A stretch of 11,667 nucleotides of DNA from Steroidobacteraceae bacterium (lineage in GTDB: Bacteria; Pseudomonadota; Gammaproteobacteria; Steroidobacterales; Steroidobacteraceae). The position numbers and the translations under genes were made by a program. Below, in pieces: positions 1 to 5,975 of the stretch. Each line of letters opens with the position of its first letter. Positions within the stretch are counted from its first letter, which is position 1. The stretch lies in contig JABEVI010000125.1 of assembly GCA_013044085.1 (NCBI GenBank), positions 1 to 11,667 on the forward strand, in the 5' to 3' direction. The notes beneath the pieces are model-generated. The model saw only the letters and a list, made by a program, of their open reading frames with translations. It was not told the DNA's origin and did not search any database.

Positions 1-281
1 ACGGCCTGGGCGATGTTGCGCGGAAATCCGTCCAGGATGAAGCCCTTGGCCGCATCGGCACGCGCCAGCCGCTCGCGGATCATGCCGAGCACCGTTGCAT
101 CGTCGACCAAGTGCCCCTCATCCATGGCCGCCTTCGCCCGCAGCCCGAGCGCCGTGCCCTTGGCGACCGCCTCGCGCAGCAGATCACCGGTGGAGATCTG
201 GGGGACTCCATAGGTTTCGACCAAGAGTTGTGATTGCGTGCCCTTCCCCGATCCCGGCGCGCCCAACAAGACGATACGCAT
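1..281 (-). CDS. adk: Adenylate kinase, N-terminal 93 residues (gene runs off the left edge)
   Basis: Adenylate kinase is a cytoplasmic enzyme that interconverts ATP + AMP and 2 ADP. The visible part starts at ATG 281-279 with MRIVLLGAPGSGKGT, which carries the P-loop GAPGSGKGT at residues 7-15. It continues with the AMP-binding ISTGDLLR segment near residue 30 and reaches the DGFPR motif at about residues 84-88 before the edge. The LID and C-terminal half lie outside the window. The start is fixed by the family's usual beginning just before the first beta strand; no strong ribosome binding site is visible. It is divergent from the PPi-phosphofructokinase gene, with 177 bases between them. 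Identification is from sequence motifs and is firm; only completeness cannot be judged. Confidence 0.95.
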   Translation of the reverse strand, partial: MRIVLLGAPGSGKGTQSQLLVETYGVPQISTGDLLREAVAKGTALGLRAKAAMDEGHLVDDATVLGMIRERLARADAAKGFILDGFPRNIAQA

Positions 282-458
282 GAGTTTATGCTTAGGTGTT
301 ATGTTTTGATTGTCTAAGCGCGCTAACCTACCTTTGCCGGCGCCCGTCGTCAAACCAACACGCGGTGCATCGGCAAGGCCCCGCGGGCACCCCGGCGGCG
401 ATGCCCCCGGCGCCCCGATCGGCTATTCTACGGGCTTTAACCTGACCGGAAAGGTGCC
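282..458. other. Divergent intergenic region between adk and the phosphofructokinase gene
   Basis: This 177-base gap is the longest non-coding stretch in the window. Its left part (about 282-335) is relatively AT-rich and holds the adk promoter candidate; its right part (about 340-420) is very GC-rich. Near the right end a TATTCT hexamer (424-429) could be the -10 element of the plus-strand promoter, but I find no convincing -35 partner. A GGAAAGG ribosome binding site lies at 448-454, a few bases before the ATG at 459. I see no RNA gene or operator palindrome. Confidence 0.4.
325..353 (-). promoter_or_regulatory. Probable sigma70-type promoter for adk
   Basis: On the minus strand, TTGACG (353-348) is followed after exactly 17 bases by TAGGTT (330-325), about 45 bases upstream of the adk ATG. 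The -35 box matches consensus at five of six positions; the -10 box is weaker. Position and spacing fit a housekeeping promoter. This is inference from pattern only. Confidence 0.5.
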
Positions 459-1745
459 ATGGCCGCGACCAAAATCGGGCGCTCCCGCCCGAAAAACGCT
501 TTCTATGCTCAATCGGGCGGCGTCACGGCGGTGATCAACGCCTCCGCCTGCGGCGTGATCGAGACCGCACGCAAGCACAAACGCACCATCGGCAAGGTGT
601 TCGCCGGTCGCGATGGAATTCTCGGCGCGCTGCACGAGGATTTGATCGACACGAGCAAGGAAAGCGCCGCCGCCATCCGCGCGCTGCGCCACACGCCGGG
701 CGGCGCGTTCGGCTCGGCGCGCTACAAACTCGCCGGCATCGATCGCAACCGTGCCGAGTACACGCGCTTGATCGAGGTGTTCAAGGCGCACGACATCGGC
801 TATTTTTTCTATAACGGCGGCAACGATTCGATGGATACCGCGCAGAAGGTGTCCGACATCGGCCGTCTTCTCGGCTACCCGCTGACCTGCATCGGCATTC
901 CGAAGACCGTCGACAACGACCTGCCGATCACCGACTGCTGCCCCGGCTTCGCCTCGGCGGCGAAGTACGTCGCCGTCTCGACGCGCGAAGCGGCGCTCGA
1001 TGTGGCCTCGATGGCGCGCACCTCGACCAAGGTCTTCGTGCTCGAGGTGATGGGTCGGCACGCCGGCTGGATCGCCGCCGCCGCGGGACTGGCCGGCCGC
1101 ACGGCCGCCGACGCGCCCCACCTGATCCTCTTTCCGGAGATCGCGTTCGATCGCGACAAATTCCTCGCCCGGGTCAAGGAGACGGTCGAGCGGCGCGGCT
1201 ATTGCGTGATCGTCGTCTCCGAGGGGGTGCGCGACGCCGACGGCAAATTCCTCGCCGAGACCGGCACCCGCGATGCCTTCGGACACGCCCAACTCGGCGG
1301 CGCCGGGCCGTTGGTCGCGGCCATGACCCGCAGCGCCTTCGGCTACAAATTCCACTGGGCCGTCGCCGACTATCTGCAGCGTTCGGCGCGGCACATCGCC
1401 TCGGCGGTCGACGTCCAACAGGCCTACGCGGTCGGCAAGGCGGCGGTCGAGCTCGCGGTCGCGGGCCGCAACGCGGTGCTGCCGATCATCGTGCGCAAAT
1501 CCTCCTCGCCCTACCGTTGGACGATCGGCGAAGCGCCGCTCACGGCGATCGCGAACCAGGAGAAGAAGGTGCCCCGTCATTTCATCAGCACCGACGGCTT
1601 CGGGATCACCGCCGCCTGCCGGCGCTACCTCGCGCCCTTGATCGGCGGGGAGGACTATCCGCCCTATCGCGACGGCCTGCCGGCCTATGCGCAGATGAAG
1701 GGTGTGGCGGTGCGCAAGCGGCTGAACCAAGCCTTCGTGCTATAG
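459..1745 (+). CDS. pfp: Pyrophosphate-dependent 6-phosphofructokinase (diphosphate--fructose-6-phosphate 1-phosphotransferase)
   Basis: This 428-residue protein phosphorylates fructose 6-phosphate to fructose 1,6-bisphosphate, using PPi instead of ATP as inferred from its site residues; the PPi reaction is readily reversible and cytoplasmic. Visible motifs are the N-terminal SGGVTAVINA (19-28), GGNDS (120-124), PKTVDND (148-154, with catalytic Asp152) and the sugar-phosphate-binding MGRHAGW (198-204). Asp123 and Lys149 stand where ATP-using enzymes have Gly; these two substitutions are the recognised markers of PPi use. An Asn (122) occupies the position that is usually Asp in the GGDDS/GGDGS motif. 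The ATG at 459 follows a good GGAAAGG site and leads directly into the first conserved strand. The gene lies 51 bases upstream of hppA, a pairing known from Methylococcus. PPi dependence needs an assay; membership of the PFK family is certain. Confidence 0.92.
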   Translation: MAATKIGRSRPKNAFYAQSGGVTAVINASACGVIETARKHKRTIGKVFAGRDGILGALHEDLIDTSKESAAAIRALRHTPGGAFGSARYKLAGIDRNRAEYTRLIEVFKAHDIGYFFYNGGNDSMDTAQKVSDIGRLLGYPLTCIGIPKTVDNDLPITDCCPGFASAAKYVAVSTREAALDVASMARTSTKVFVLEVMGRHAGWIAAAAGLAGRTAADAPHLILFPEIAFDRDKFLARVKETVERRGYCVIVVSEGVRDADGKFLAETGTRDAFGHAQLGGAGPLVAAMTRSAFGYKFHWAVADYLQRSARHIASAVDVQQAYAVGKAAVELAVAGRNAVLPIIVRKSSSPYRWTIGEAPLTAIANQEKKVPRHFISTDGFGITAACRRYLAPLIGGEDYPPYRDGLPAYAQMKGVAVRKRLNQAFVL

Positions 1746-1746
1746 T
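1738..1746 (+). promoter_or_regulatory. Possible extended -10 element for hppA at the end of pfp
   Basis: TGCTATAGT spans the last two codons, the stop codon and one further base of pfp and matches an extended -10 pattern (TGnTATAAT) at all but one position. No credible -35 box is seen 16-18 bases upstream. If real, it would start a second transcript about 45 bases before hppA and separate part of its expression from pfp. It may equally be chance, because the codons and stop codon constrain these bases. Confidence 0.25.
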
Positions 1747-1796
1747 CGCCGCCGCTTCCGACAACGACAACGACAAGCTGATACGGAGACGGATTC

Positions 1797-3848
1797 ATGA
1801 ATCTCGACAACGCCCTTTGGCTGGCCATTGGGGCCGGCGTGCTCGCCATTCTGTACGGATTGTTCTCGGTGCGGTGGATTCTCGCCCAACCGGCCGGCAA
1901 TCCGCGGATGCAGGAAATCGCCGCCGCGATCCAGGCCGGCGCACGGGCCTACCTGAACCGCCAGTACACGACGATCGCCTACGTCGGCGCCGTGCTGTTC
2001 GTCGTGCTTGGCCTCGCGCTCGGCTGGCCGACCGCCGGCGGCTTCGCGTTCGGCGCGCTGCTCTCGGGCTCAGCCGGCTACATCGGCATGTTCATTTCGG
2101 TGCGTGCCAATGTGCGCACGGCGCAGGCGGCCCATCACGGTATCAACTCGGCCTTGAAGGTCGCCTTCCGAGGCGGCGCGATCACCGGCATGCTCGTGGT
2201 CGGACTCGGATTGCTCGGCGTCGCCGCCTACTACCTGGCGATGCGGCATTTCCTCGGTGACCCGGCCGCGGCGCTGCGCTCGCTCGTCGGACTCGCCTTC
2301 GGCGGTTCCCTGATCTCGATCTTCGCGCGACTCGGCGGCGGCATCTTCACCAAGGGCGCCGACGTCGGCGCCGATCTGGTCGGCAAGGTCGAGGCCGGCA
2401 TTCCCGAGGACGATCCGCGCAATCCGGCGGTGATCGCCGACAACGTCGGCGACAACGTCGGTGACTGTGCCGGCATGGCCGCCGACCTGTTCGAAACCTA
2501 TGCGGTCACGCTGGTTGCGACGATGCTGCTCGGCGGACTGGTCATGGGCGGCCTCGGCGACCGCGCGATCATGTTCCCGCTGGTGCTCGGCGCGATCTCG
2601 ATCATCTCCTCGATCGTCGGCACCTTCTTCGTGAAAGCCTCCGAAGGCGGCAAGATCATGAACGCGCTCTACAAGGGCGTGATCGTGAGCGCCGTCATAT
2701 CGGCGATCGCCTTCTATTTCGTCTCCAAGGCGATCATGGGCGAACACGCCATGGCCATCTGGATGTGCACGCTGGTCGGCCTCGGCCTGACGGCGGCGAT
2801 GATCGTCATCACCGAGTACTACACGGCCACCGAGTACAAGCCGGTACAGCACATCGCCGCGGCCTCGCAAACCGGCCACGCAACCAACATCATCGCCGGT
2901 CTCGGCGTGTCGATGAAGGCCTGCGCGTTGCCGGTGCTCGCGGTCTGCCTGAGCATCTGGGCGGCTCATCAGCTCGCCGGCTTGTACGGCATCGCGGTCG
3001 CCGCGACCGCCATGCTGTCGATGACCGGCATGGTCGTCGCGCTCGACGCCTACGGCCCGATCACCGACAACGCCGGCGGCATCGCCGAAATGGCCGGACT
3101 CGACAAGAAGGTGCGCGACGTCACGGATCCGCTGGACGCCGTGGGCAACACGACCAAGGCCGTGACCAAGGGCTACGCGATCGGCTCGGCCGGACTTGCC
3201 GCGCTCGTGCTGTTCGCCGACTACACACACAAGCTACAGGAGACGCTCGGCCACACCACCCGCTTCGACCTGTCGAGCCCGGCGGTGATCATCGGCCTGT
3301 TCATCGGCGGCCTGGTGCCCTACCTGTTCGCCTCGATGGCGATGGAGGCCGTCGGCCGCGCGGCCGGGGCGGTCGTCGAGGAAGTGCGCCGCCAGTTCCG
3401 CGAAATCAAGGGGATCATGGAGGGCACCGCGAAGCCCGACTATTCGCGAGCCGTCGACATGCTCACCAAGGCCGCGATCAAGGAAATGCTGGTGCCGTCG
3501 CTGTTGCCGATCGTCGTGCCGATCGTGCTCGTGGTGATCGTCAACTGGCTGATGGCGCCGGGCGCCGGAGTCCAGGCCCTCGGTGGCCTGCTGATCGGCA
3601 CGATCATCACCGGCCTGTTCGTCGCGATCTCGATGACGACCGGCGGTGGCGCCTGGGACAACGCGAAGAAGTACATCGAGGAAGGCCACTTCGGCGGCAA
3701 AGGCTCGGATGCCCACAAGGCGGCCGTGACCGGCGACACGGTCGGCGACCCTTACAAGGATACGGCCGGCCCGGCGATCAACCCGTTGATCAAGATCATC
3801 AACATCGTCGCCCTGCTGCTCGTGCCGCTGCTCGGCCGCATGATGTGA
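1797..3848 (+). CDS. hppA: Membrane-bound H+-translocating pyrophosphatase, K+-independent type
   Basis: HppA hydrolyses PPi in the cytoplasm and pumps protons across the inner membrane. The 683-residue length and repeated long hydrophobic segments suit the family's roughly 16-helix fold. The PPi-binding signature DVGADLVGKVE is at 189-199, followed by acidic NVGDNVGDCAG (216-226). A second acidic site, ITDNAGGIAEM, is near 422, and a third, GDTVGDPYKDTAGPAINP, is at 646-663. The GNTTKA stretch (450-455) has Lys454 and Thr457, the pair that marks K+-independent proton pumps; K+-dependent enzymes have Ala at the Lys position. The ATG at 1797 follows GGAG at 1785-1788. The gene is probably co-transcribed with pfp, so PPi released by biosynthesis could be shared between glycolysis and the proton gradient. 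Reverse operation as a PPi synthase is possible but not shown by sequence. Confidence 0.96.
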   Translation: MNLDNALWLAIGAGVLAILYGLFSVRWILAQPAGNPRMQEIAAAIQAGARAYLNRQYTTIAYVGAVLFVVLGLALGWPTAGGFAFGALLSGSAGYIGMFISVRANVRTAQAAHHGINSALKVAFRGGAITGMLVVGLGLLGVAAYYLAMRHFLGDPAAALRSLVGLAFGGSLISIFARLGGGIFTKGADVGADLVGKVEAGIPEDDPRNPAVIADNVGDNVGDCAGMAADLFETYAVTLVATMLLGGLVMGGLGDRAIMFPLVLGAISIISSIVGTFFVKASEGGKIMNALYKGVIVSAVISAIAFYFVSKAIMGEHAMAIWMCTLVGLGLTAAMIVITEYYTATEYKPVQHIAAASQTGHATNIIAGLGVSMKACALPVLAVCLSIWAAHQLAGLYGIAVAATAMLSMTGMVVALDAYGPITDNAGGIAEMAGLDKKVRDVTDPLDAVGNTTKAVTKGYAIGSAGLAALVLFADYTHKLQETLGHTTRFDLSSPAVIIGLFIGGLVPYLFASMAMEAVGRAAGAVVEEVRRQFREIKGIMEGTAKPDYSRAVDMLTKAAIKEMLVPSLLPIVVPIVLVVIVNWLMAPGAGVQALGGLLIGTIITGLFVAISMTTGGGAWDNAKKYIEEGHFGGKGSDAHKAAVTGDTVGDPYKDTAGPAINPLIKIINIVALLLVPLLGRMM

Positions 3849-3855
3849 GCGCGCT

Positions 3856-3888
3856 CTGATCGTCCGCCCCCGCGGGGCGGACGATCAG
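3856..3888. terminator. Perfect 15-bp inverted repeat between convergent hppA and cysE, probable two-way terminator
   Basis: CTGATCGTCCGCCCC (3856-3870) and its exact complement (3874-3888) flank a 3-base loop, CGC. It begins 8 bases after the hppA stop, and its right arm contains the cysE stop codon (3885-3887). There is no clear T-run after either arm, so it is not a textbook intrinsic terminator. Its strength and tail-to-tail position still suggest transcript ending or 3'-end protection for both operons. Confidence 0.7.
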
Positions 3889-4880
3889 ATGTCGAAAAAT
3901 ACCGCGTCGATCGGATCCGCTCCGTCGCGCACTCCAACCCTCAGTTCCGGCTCCTTCAAGGACACCCGCGAGCGCACCGGCACGCTGTGTGAGAGGAACA
4001 CCGAGCCGCCGATCACGCTCTCGGCGCCGACGACGGTGCGCCCGCCGAGCACGGTGGCGTTCGCGTACAGCGTCGAGCCGCTCTCGACCGTCGGATGGCG
4101 TTTGCGGCCGCGGATGATCTGGCCGGCCGCATCGCGCGGAAACGACAAGGCGCCGAGCGTGACGCCCTGGTAGAGCTTGACCCCGGCGCCGATCTCGGAC
4201 GTCTCGCCGATGACGACGCCGGTCGCGTGGTCGATGAAGAAATCGGCGCCGATTTTCGCGCCCGGATGGATGTCGCAGCCGGTCCGCGAATGCGCCCACT
4301 CGGTCATGATCCGCGCGATCATCGGCACACCCAGCGTATGCAGCGCATGCGCGATCCGATAGACGCTCACCGCAAGCACGCCCGGATAGGCGAGGATGAT
4401 CTCGTCGAGGTTGGTGGCGGCCGGATCGCCGTCATAGGCGGCCTGCACGTCGCCGACCAGCAGGGCGCGAATCCCGGGAAGGCCTTCGAGGAACTCGGCC
4501 GTCAGGCGCCGCGCGTGCGGCGCGCACTCCCCGCCCCGCAACCCCTCGGCCTGCGTGTGGTTGCCGTGCTCGCGCTCGCGCTCGCGCCCGTAACAAAGGC
4601 ATTCCTCGATCTCGCGCTCGAGTTTCGGGGCGAGAAGTTCCACCCGTGCGGCGACGTAGGCGGCGAGATTCTCGTGCGAGAGGTCGTGCCGGCCGAAATA
4701 TCCGGGATACATCAGATCGAGAATCGCCTCGAGTATCTCGATGATCGCTGCGCGCGAGGGCAGGTAGCGCTTCGAGACGCAAATCGCCCGCGTATCGGCC
4801 TGATAACCGCGCATCAGCGCCGCGGTCACACGGCCGAGCGGCGTGTACGCCTCCGTCGTCTCCGTCGTTTCCCTCACCAC
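3885..4880 (-). CDS. cysE: Serine O-acetyltransferase, C-terminal left-handed beta-helix type
   Basis: This enzyme acetylates L-serine with acetyl-CoA to O-acetylserine, the substrate of CysK, in the cytoplasm. An N-terminal helical region leads to the beta-helix of hexapeptide repeats that includes DIHPGAKIGADFFIDH, GVVIGE, LYQGVTLGA and SVIGGSVFLSHSVP; the active-site His in FIDHATG and the KRHP loop are present. The general layout resembles the longer EpsC/SAT form. The protein ends FFDI, and a C-terminal Ile is what CysK binds in cysteine synthase complexes. The start is uncertain: I choose GTG 4880, 14 bases after the cysK stop (331 residues), because it places LPSR at the usual distance; GTG 4877 and ATG 4814 (309 residues) are alternatives, and none has a good ribosome binding site. 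The frame is open further upstream only by overlapping cysK. A low-complexity RERERE stretch lies in the helical part. Confidence 0.88.
   Translation of the reverse strand: MVRETTETTEAYTPLGRVTAALMRGYQADTRAICVSKRYLPSRAAIIEILEAILDLMYPGYFGRHDLSHENLAAYVAARVELLAPKLEREIEECLCYGREREREHGNHTQAEGLRGGECAPHARRLTAEFLEGLPGIRALLVGDVQAAYDGDPAATNLDEIILAYPGVLAVSVYRIAHALHTLGVPMIARIMTEWAHSRTGCDIHPGAKIGADFFIDHATGVVIGETSEIGAGVKLYQGVTLGALSFPRDAAGQIIRGRKRHPTVESGSTLYANATVLGGRTVVGAESVIGGSVFLSHSVPVRSRVSLKEPELRVGVRDGADPIDAVFFDI
4569..4586 (-). repeat. Three tandem CTCGCG hexamers inside cysE
   Basis: Three exact copies of the 6-bp unit, in frame, encode Arg-Glu-Arg-Glu-Arg-Glu on the minus strand. Copy-number change would add or remove two residues without breaking the frame. 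It lies in the variable helical region of the acetyltransferase rather than the catalytic beta-helix. Confidence 0.8.
4852..4869 (-). repeat. Two tandem 9-bp units at the start of cysE
   Basis: TCCGTCGTC and TCCGTCGTT follow each other directly and encode Glu-Thr-Thr twice just after the proposed GTG start. On the coding strand each unit contains a GGAG-like sequence, which could confuse start prediction or help translation begin. The two copies differ by one base. Confidence 0.6.
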
Positions 4881-4894
4881 GATGACACCGGGAC

Positions 4895-5878
4895 TCAGAC
4901 GGCGGCTTGCATCGTTTCGACCTCGTCGAACAAGCCCTCGAACAGCGCGCCCGACAGATAGCGCTCGCCCGCATCCGGAAGGATGACGACGATCGTCTTG
5001 CCGTTCTGCGCCGGTTCGCGCGCCACTCGCAACGCCGCGGCCATCGCCGCACCGCAGGAAATGCCGCACAGAATGCCTTCTTCGCGCGCCAGCCGGCGGG
5101 CGACCGCAATGGCTTCCTCGTTGCCGACCTGCTCGACACGGTCGATCATCGTCAGATCGAGGTTCGGCGGGATGAATCCCGCGCCCAGGCCCTGGATCTT
5201 GTGGGGCGAGGGCGTCAACGCCTCACCCGCGCGCGTCTGGCTGATCACCGGCGAGTTCGTCGGTTCGACGGCAACCGTCAGGATCGCCTTGCCGCGCGTG
5301 TTCTTGAGATACCGCGACACACCGGTGAGCGTGCCGCCGGTGCCGACTCCGGAGACGAACACATCGACCTTGCCGTCGGTGTCCTCCCAAATCTCCGGGC
5401 CGGTCGTCGTCTCGTGGACGCGCGGATTCGCCGGATTCTCGAACTGTTTCATCAACAGGTATTTCTGGGGATCGGCGGCGGCGAGTTCCTCGGCCTTCGC
5501 GATCGCACCCTTCATGCCCTTGGCGCCGGGGGTGAGGATCAGCCGGGCACCGAACGCGACCAGCACCTTGCGTCGCTCCATGCTCATCGTTTCCGGCATC
5601 GTGAGCACGCAGCCGTAACCGCGCGCGGCGGCCGCGAAGGCGAGCGCAATGCCGGTATTGCCGCTGGTCGCCTCGACGATCGACATGCCGGGCTTCAGGA
5701 CCCCGCGCTGCTCGGCGTCCCAAACCATGGCGGCGCCGATGCGGCACTTGACCGAGTAGGCGGGGTTGCGCCCCTCGATCTTCGCGAGCACCGTCGCACC
5801 CGCACCCTCGGCGAGCCGGTTGATGCGTATCAGCGGGGTGTGGCCGATCGAACGGGTGTTGTCTTCGAAAATACGCAT
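4895..5878 (-). CDS. cysK: Cysteine synthase A (O-acetylserine sulfhydrylase)
   Basis: CysK is a cytoplasmic PLP enzyme that makes L-cysteine from O-acetylserine and sulfide. The 327 residues align closely with Escherichia coli CysK from the N-terminal IFEDN...IGHTPL onward. The PLP lysine lies in SVKCRIG (about residue 44), the substrate loop is TSGNTG (about 71-76), the phosphate-binding loop is GVGTGGT (about 178-184), and PHKIQGLGAGFIP follows. The first Ser of GISCGAA, which contacts the PLP ring nitrogen in the Salmonella enzyme, is kept; the usual second Ser is Cys here. ATG 5878 has a strong AAGGAGA ribosome binding site and matches the family start. The gene is followed after 14 bases by cysE, so both cysteine synthase subunits are probably made from one transcript. 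The high similarity to CysK argues against CysM or cystathionine beta-synthase. Confidence 0.95.
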   Translation of the reverse strand: MRIFEDNTRSIGHTPLIRINRLAEGAGATVLAKIEGRNPAYSVKCRIGAAMVWDAEQRGVLKPGMSIVEATSGNTGIALAFAAAARGYGCVLTMPETMSMERRKVLVAFGARLILTPGAKGMKGAIAKAEELAAADPQKYLLMKQFENPANPRVHETTTGPEIWEDTDGKVDVFVSGVGTGGTLTGVSRYLKNTRGKAILTVAVEPTNSPVISQTRAGEALTPSPHKIQGLGAGFIPPNLDLTMIDRVEQVGNEEAIAVARRLAREEGILCGISCGAAMAAALRVAREPAQNGKTIVVILPDAGERYLSGALFEGLFDEVETMQAAV

Positions 5879-5884
5879 GGCGTG

Positions 5885-5935
5885 TCTCCTTAAAGCCGGG
5901 ATTTTGCGCCTCGGCCGGGCATCATGCGAATAGTA
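5885..5935 (-). promoter_or_regulatory. cysK ribosome binding site and weak -10 candidate
   Basis: On the minus strand, TAAGGAGA at 5892-5885 sits six bases before the cysK ATG and is among the clearest ribosome binding sites in the window. A TACTAT hexamer (5935-5930) about 50 bases upstream of the ATG could be a -10 box, but no -35 box at the right distance is convincing. The promoter part is tentative; the ribosome binding site is strong. Confidence 0.45.
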
Positions 5936-5975
5936 AGTGGTTATGAGGATCTGCTGGCCGGTTATGGCTGCGCGC

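Noticed and set aside
423..1730. Long open frame (435 codons) antisense to the phosphofructokinase gene
   Set aside because: It is a shadow of high-GC codon use; the encoded protein is Arg/Asp/Gly-rich without motifs, and the plus-strand gene has clear family motifs.
1759..1776. CGACAA-like direct repeat before hppA
   Set aside because: Under three copies of a 6-bp unit in the 5' leader; too short to suggest an operator or functional repeat.
1202..2260. Plus-strand open frame bridging pfp and hppA in another frame
   Set aside because: Arg-rich low-information translation spanning two well-identified genes; no conserved domain visible.
2070..3716. Antisense open frames within hppA
   Set aside because: Composition is His/Asp/Arg-rich with no motif; they mirror the pyrophosphatase coding sequence.
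2765..3859. Plus-strand open frame (364 codons) inside hppA
   Set aside because: Arg/His-rich out-of-frame reading of hppA; no ribosome binding site or motif.
4881..5069. Upstream extension of the cysE frame into cysK
   Set aside because: This part overlaps conserved cysK codons and encodes Arg-rich sequence unlike any acetyltransferase N-terminus.
4907..5893. Plus-strand open frame opposite cysK
   Set aside because: Complete shadow of cysK, with no recognisable protein features.
5939..5967. Two GGTTATG copies 21 bases apart upstream of cysK
   Set aside because: Could suggest a regulator site, but seven-base copies are weak and match no regulator I can name with confidence.
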